This document shows positions 5,681 to 6,252 of a stretch of DNA of 6,252 nucleotides, piece by piece. Every line of letters begins with the position of its first letter. Within the stretch, counting starts at the first letter, position 1. Location: positions 1-6,252 of the forward strand of contig CAZEZY010000134.1 in NCBI GenBank assembly GCA_964516635.1, in the 5' to 3' direction. The DNA is from CAZEZY01 sp964516635. Lineage in GTDB: Bacteria; Pseudomonadota; Gammaproteobacteria; Burkholderiales; Burkholderiaceae_C. The notes under the pieces were generated by a model. The model made no database searches and was not told where the DNA came from. It saw only the letters and a program-made list of their open reading frames with translations. Both the position numbers and the translations under genes were made by a program.

Positions 5681-6252
5681 TCATCGGGACCGCGCAGGAA
5701 GCACCGTGCCCCAGCATTCCCCAAAGCCGATGCGCGCCGCGCCTGGCTTCTCGCACCAGCCCCGCAACACCACCGCATCGCCATCGAGCAGGAAGGTGCG
5801 GGTTTCGCCGTTGGGCAACTGCAGAGGCTGCTTGCCACCGAGCGTGAGCTCGATCAGCGCGGCGGCCTGGTCCAGCGTGGGGCCGGAGAGCGTGCCGCTG
5901 CCCAGCAAATCACCCGGCTGCAGGTTGCAGCCGTTCACCGTGTGGTGGGTGACCATCTGCGCCACGGTCCAGTAGGCGTGGCGGTAGCTGGTGGACGTGA
6001 TGCGGGCATCGCCCTGCCCCGCATCGCGCATGGCCTGGGTCTGCAAGCCCGCTTCCAGGCGGATGTCGATGGCGCCTTCGCTGCGGTTGGCGGGCGAGTC
6101 CAGGTACGGCAGGGGTTGTGGGTCGTCCGCCGGTCGCTCGAAGGCGGTGCGGTAAGGCGCCAGCGCCTCCAGCGTCACCACCCAGGGAGAAACGGTGGTG
6201 GCAAAGTTTTTGGCGAGGAAGGGACCCAGCGGCTGGTATTCCCAGCCCTGGA
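5681..6252 (-). CDS. fahA: Fumarylacetoacetase, C-terminal part (5' end outside the window)
   Basis: The visible frame gives the last 189 residues of an enzyme normally about 420-435 long; the gene begins beyond 6252. Fumarylacetoacetase hydrolyses 4-fumarylacetoacetate to fumarate and acetoacetate, the last step of homogentisate (tyrosine and phenylacetate-related) breakdown, in the cytoplasm. The opening QGWEYQPLGPFLAKNFATTVSPW aligns by eye with the mouse enzyme region carrying Gln240, Tyr244 and catalytic Lys253 (here fragment residues 1, 5 and 14). Later come YWTVAQMVTHHTVNGCNLQPGDLLGSGTLSGP, containing the conserved GT pair (Thr350 in mouse), LIELTLGG with the counterpart of Glu364, and the typical end IGFGECWGTVLPA. 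A GTG at 6181 is internal, not the start. The stop is TGA 5683-5681; only a weak ACGA/TCGT pairing around a short T-run follows, so a strong terminator is not evident. The TRAP operon lies 182 bp downstream on the same strand. Confidence 0.95.
   Translation of the reverse strand, partial: QGWEYQPLGPFLAKNFATTVSPWVVTLEALAPYRTAFERPADDPQPLPYLDSPANRSEGAIDIRLEAGLQTQAMRDAGQGDARITSTSYRHAYWTVAQMVTHHTVNGCNLQPGDLLGSGTLSGPTLDQAAALIELTLGGKQPLQLPNGETRTFLLDGDAVVLRGWCEKPGAARIGFGECWGTVLPARSR

Noticed and set aside
5670..5682. ACGA-AAAAA-TCGT as a rho-independent terminator for the fumarylacetoacetase gene
   Set aside because: The stem is only four base pairs and the T-run lies in the loop rather than after the stem, so it would not be an effective terminator.
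5536..5975. Two short plus-strand frames starting in the TRAP promoter region
   Set aside because: They run antisense into the fumarylacetoacetase gene, have no recognisable domain, and start among operator-like repeats.
6179..6181. GTG as a possible start of a short fumarylacetoacetase-like gene
   Set aside because: The same frame continues upstream to the window edge with conserved fumarylacetoacetase residues (WEYQPLGPFLAKNF), so the codon is internal.

Overview
The window is high-GC DNA whose proteins resemble those of aromatic-degrading Betaproteobacteria, most likely a member of the Burkholderiales such as Comamonadaceae. That placement comes from remembered protein families and gene order, not from a search. 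It is a draft scaffold: a run of exactly 100 N (2452-2551) joins two contigs, so the left part (1-2451) and right part (2552-6252) are linked only by scaffolding.

Left contig: the minus strand carries the start of a LigJ-type 4-oxalomesaconate hydratase (cut by the window edge) and, 28 bp upstream of it, a gene for a ModA-like solute-binding-fold protein that has no usable export signal and no transporter partner here. A LysR-type regulator is transcribed divergently from a short AT-richer control region (about 1437-1490). This looks like the head of a protocatechuate 4,5-cleavage (lig/pmd-type) operon with its regulator; the other pathway genes would lie beyond position 1.

Right contig: all genes are on the minus strand. 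In transcription order they are the C-terminal part of a fumarylacetoacetase (cut by the right edge), a 182-bp AT-richer intergenic region with operator-like repeats, and a complete TRAP transporter operon: periplasmic binding protein (DctP type), small permease (DctQ) and large permease (DctM). A strong inverted repeat sits between the DctP and DctQ genes. DctQ and DctM are translationally coupled.

Taken together, the region handles aromatic-acid catabolism: an uptake system for an organic (possibly aromatic) acid, the last step of homogentisate breakdown, and a step of protocatechuate meta-cleavage. The enzymes and transporter belong to known families. The least explained items are the cytoplasmic ModA-like protein encoded between the regulator and ligJ, and the TGCA-N6-TGCA repeats upstream of the TRAP operon. 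I saw no RNA genes, CRISPR arrays, insertion sequences or phage genes.
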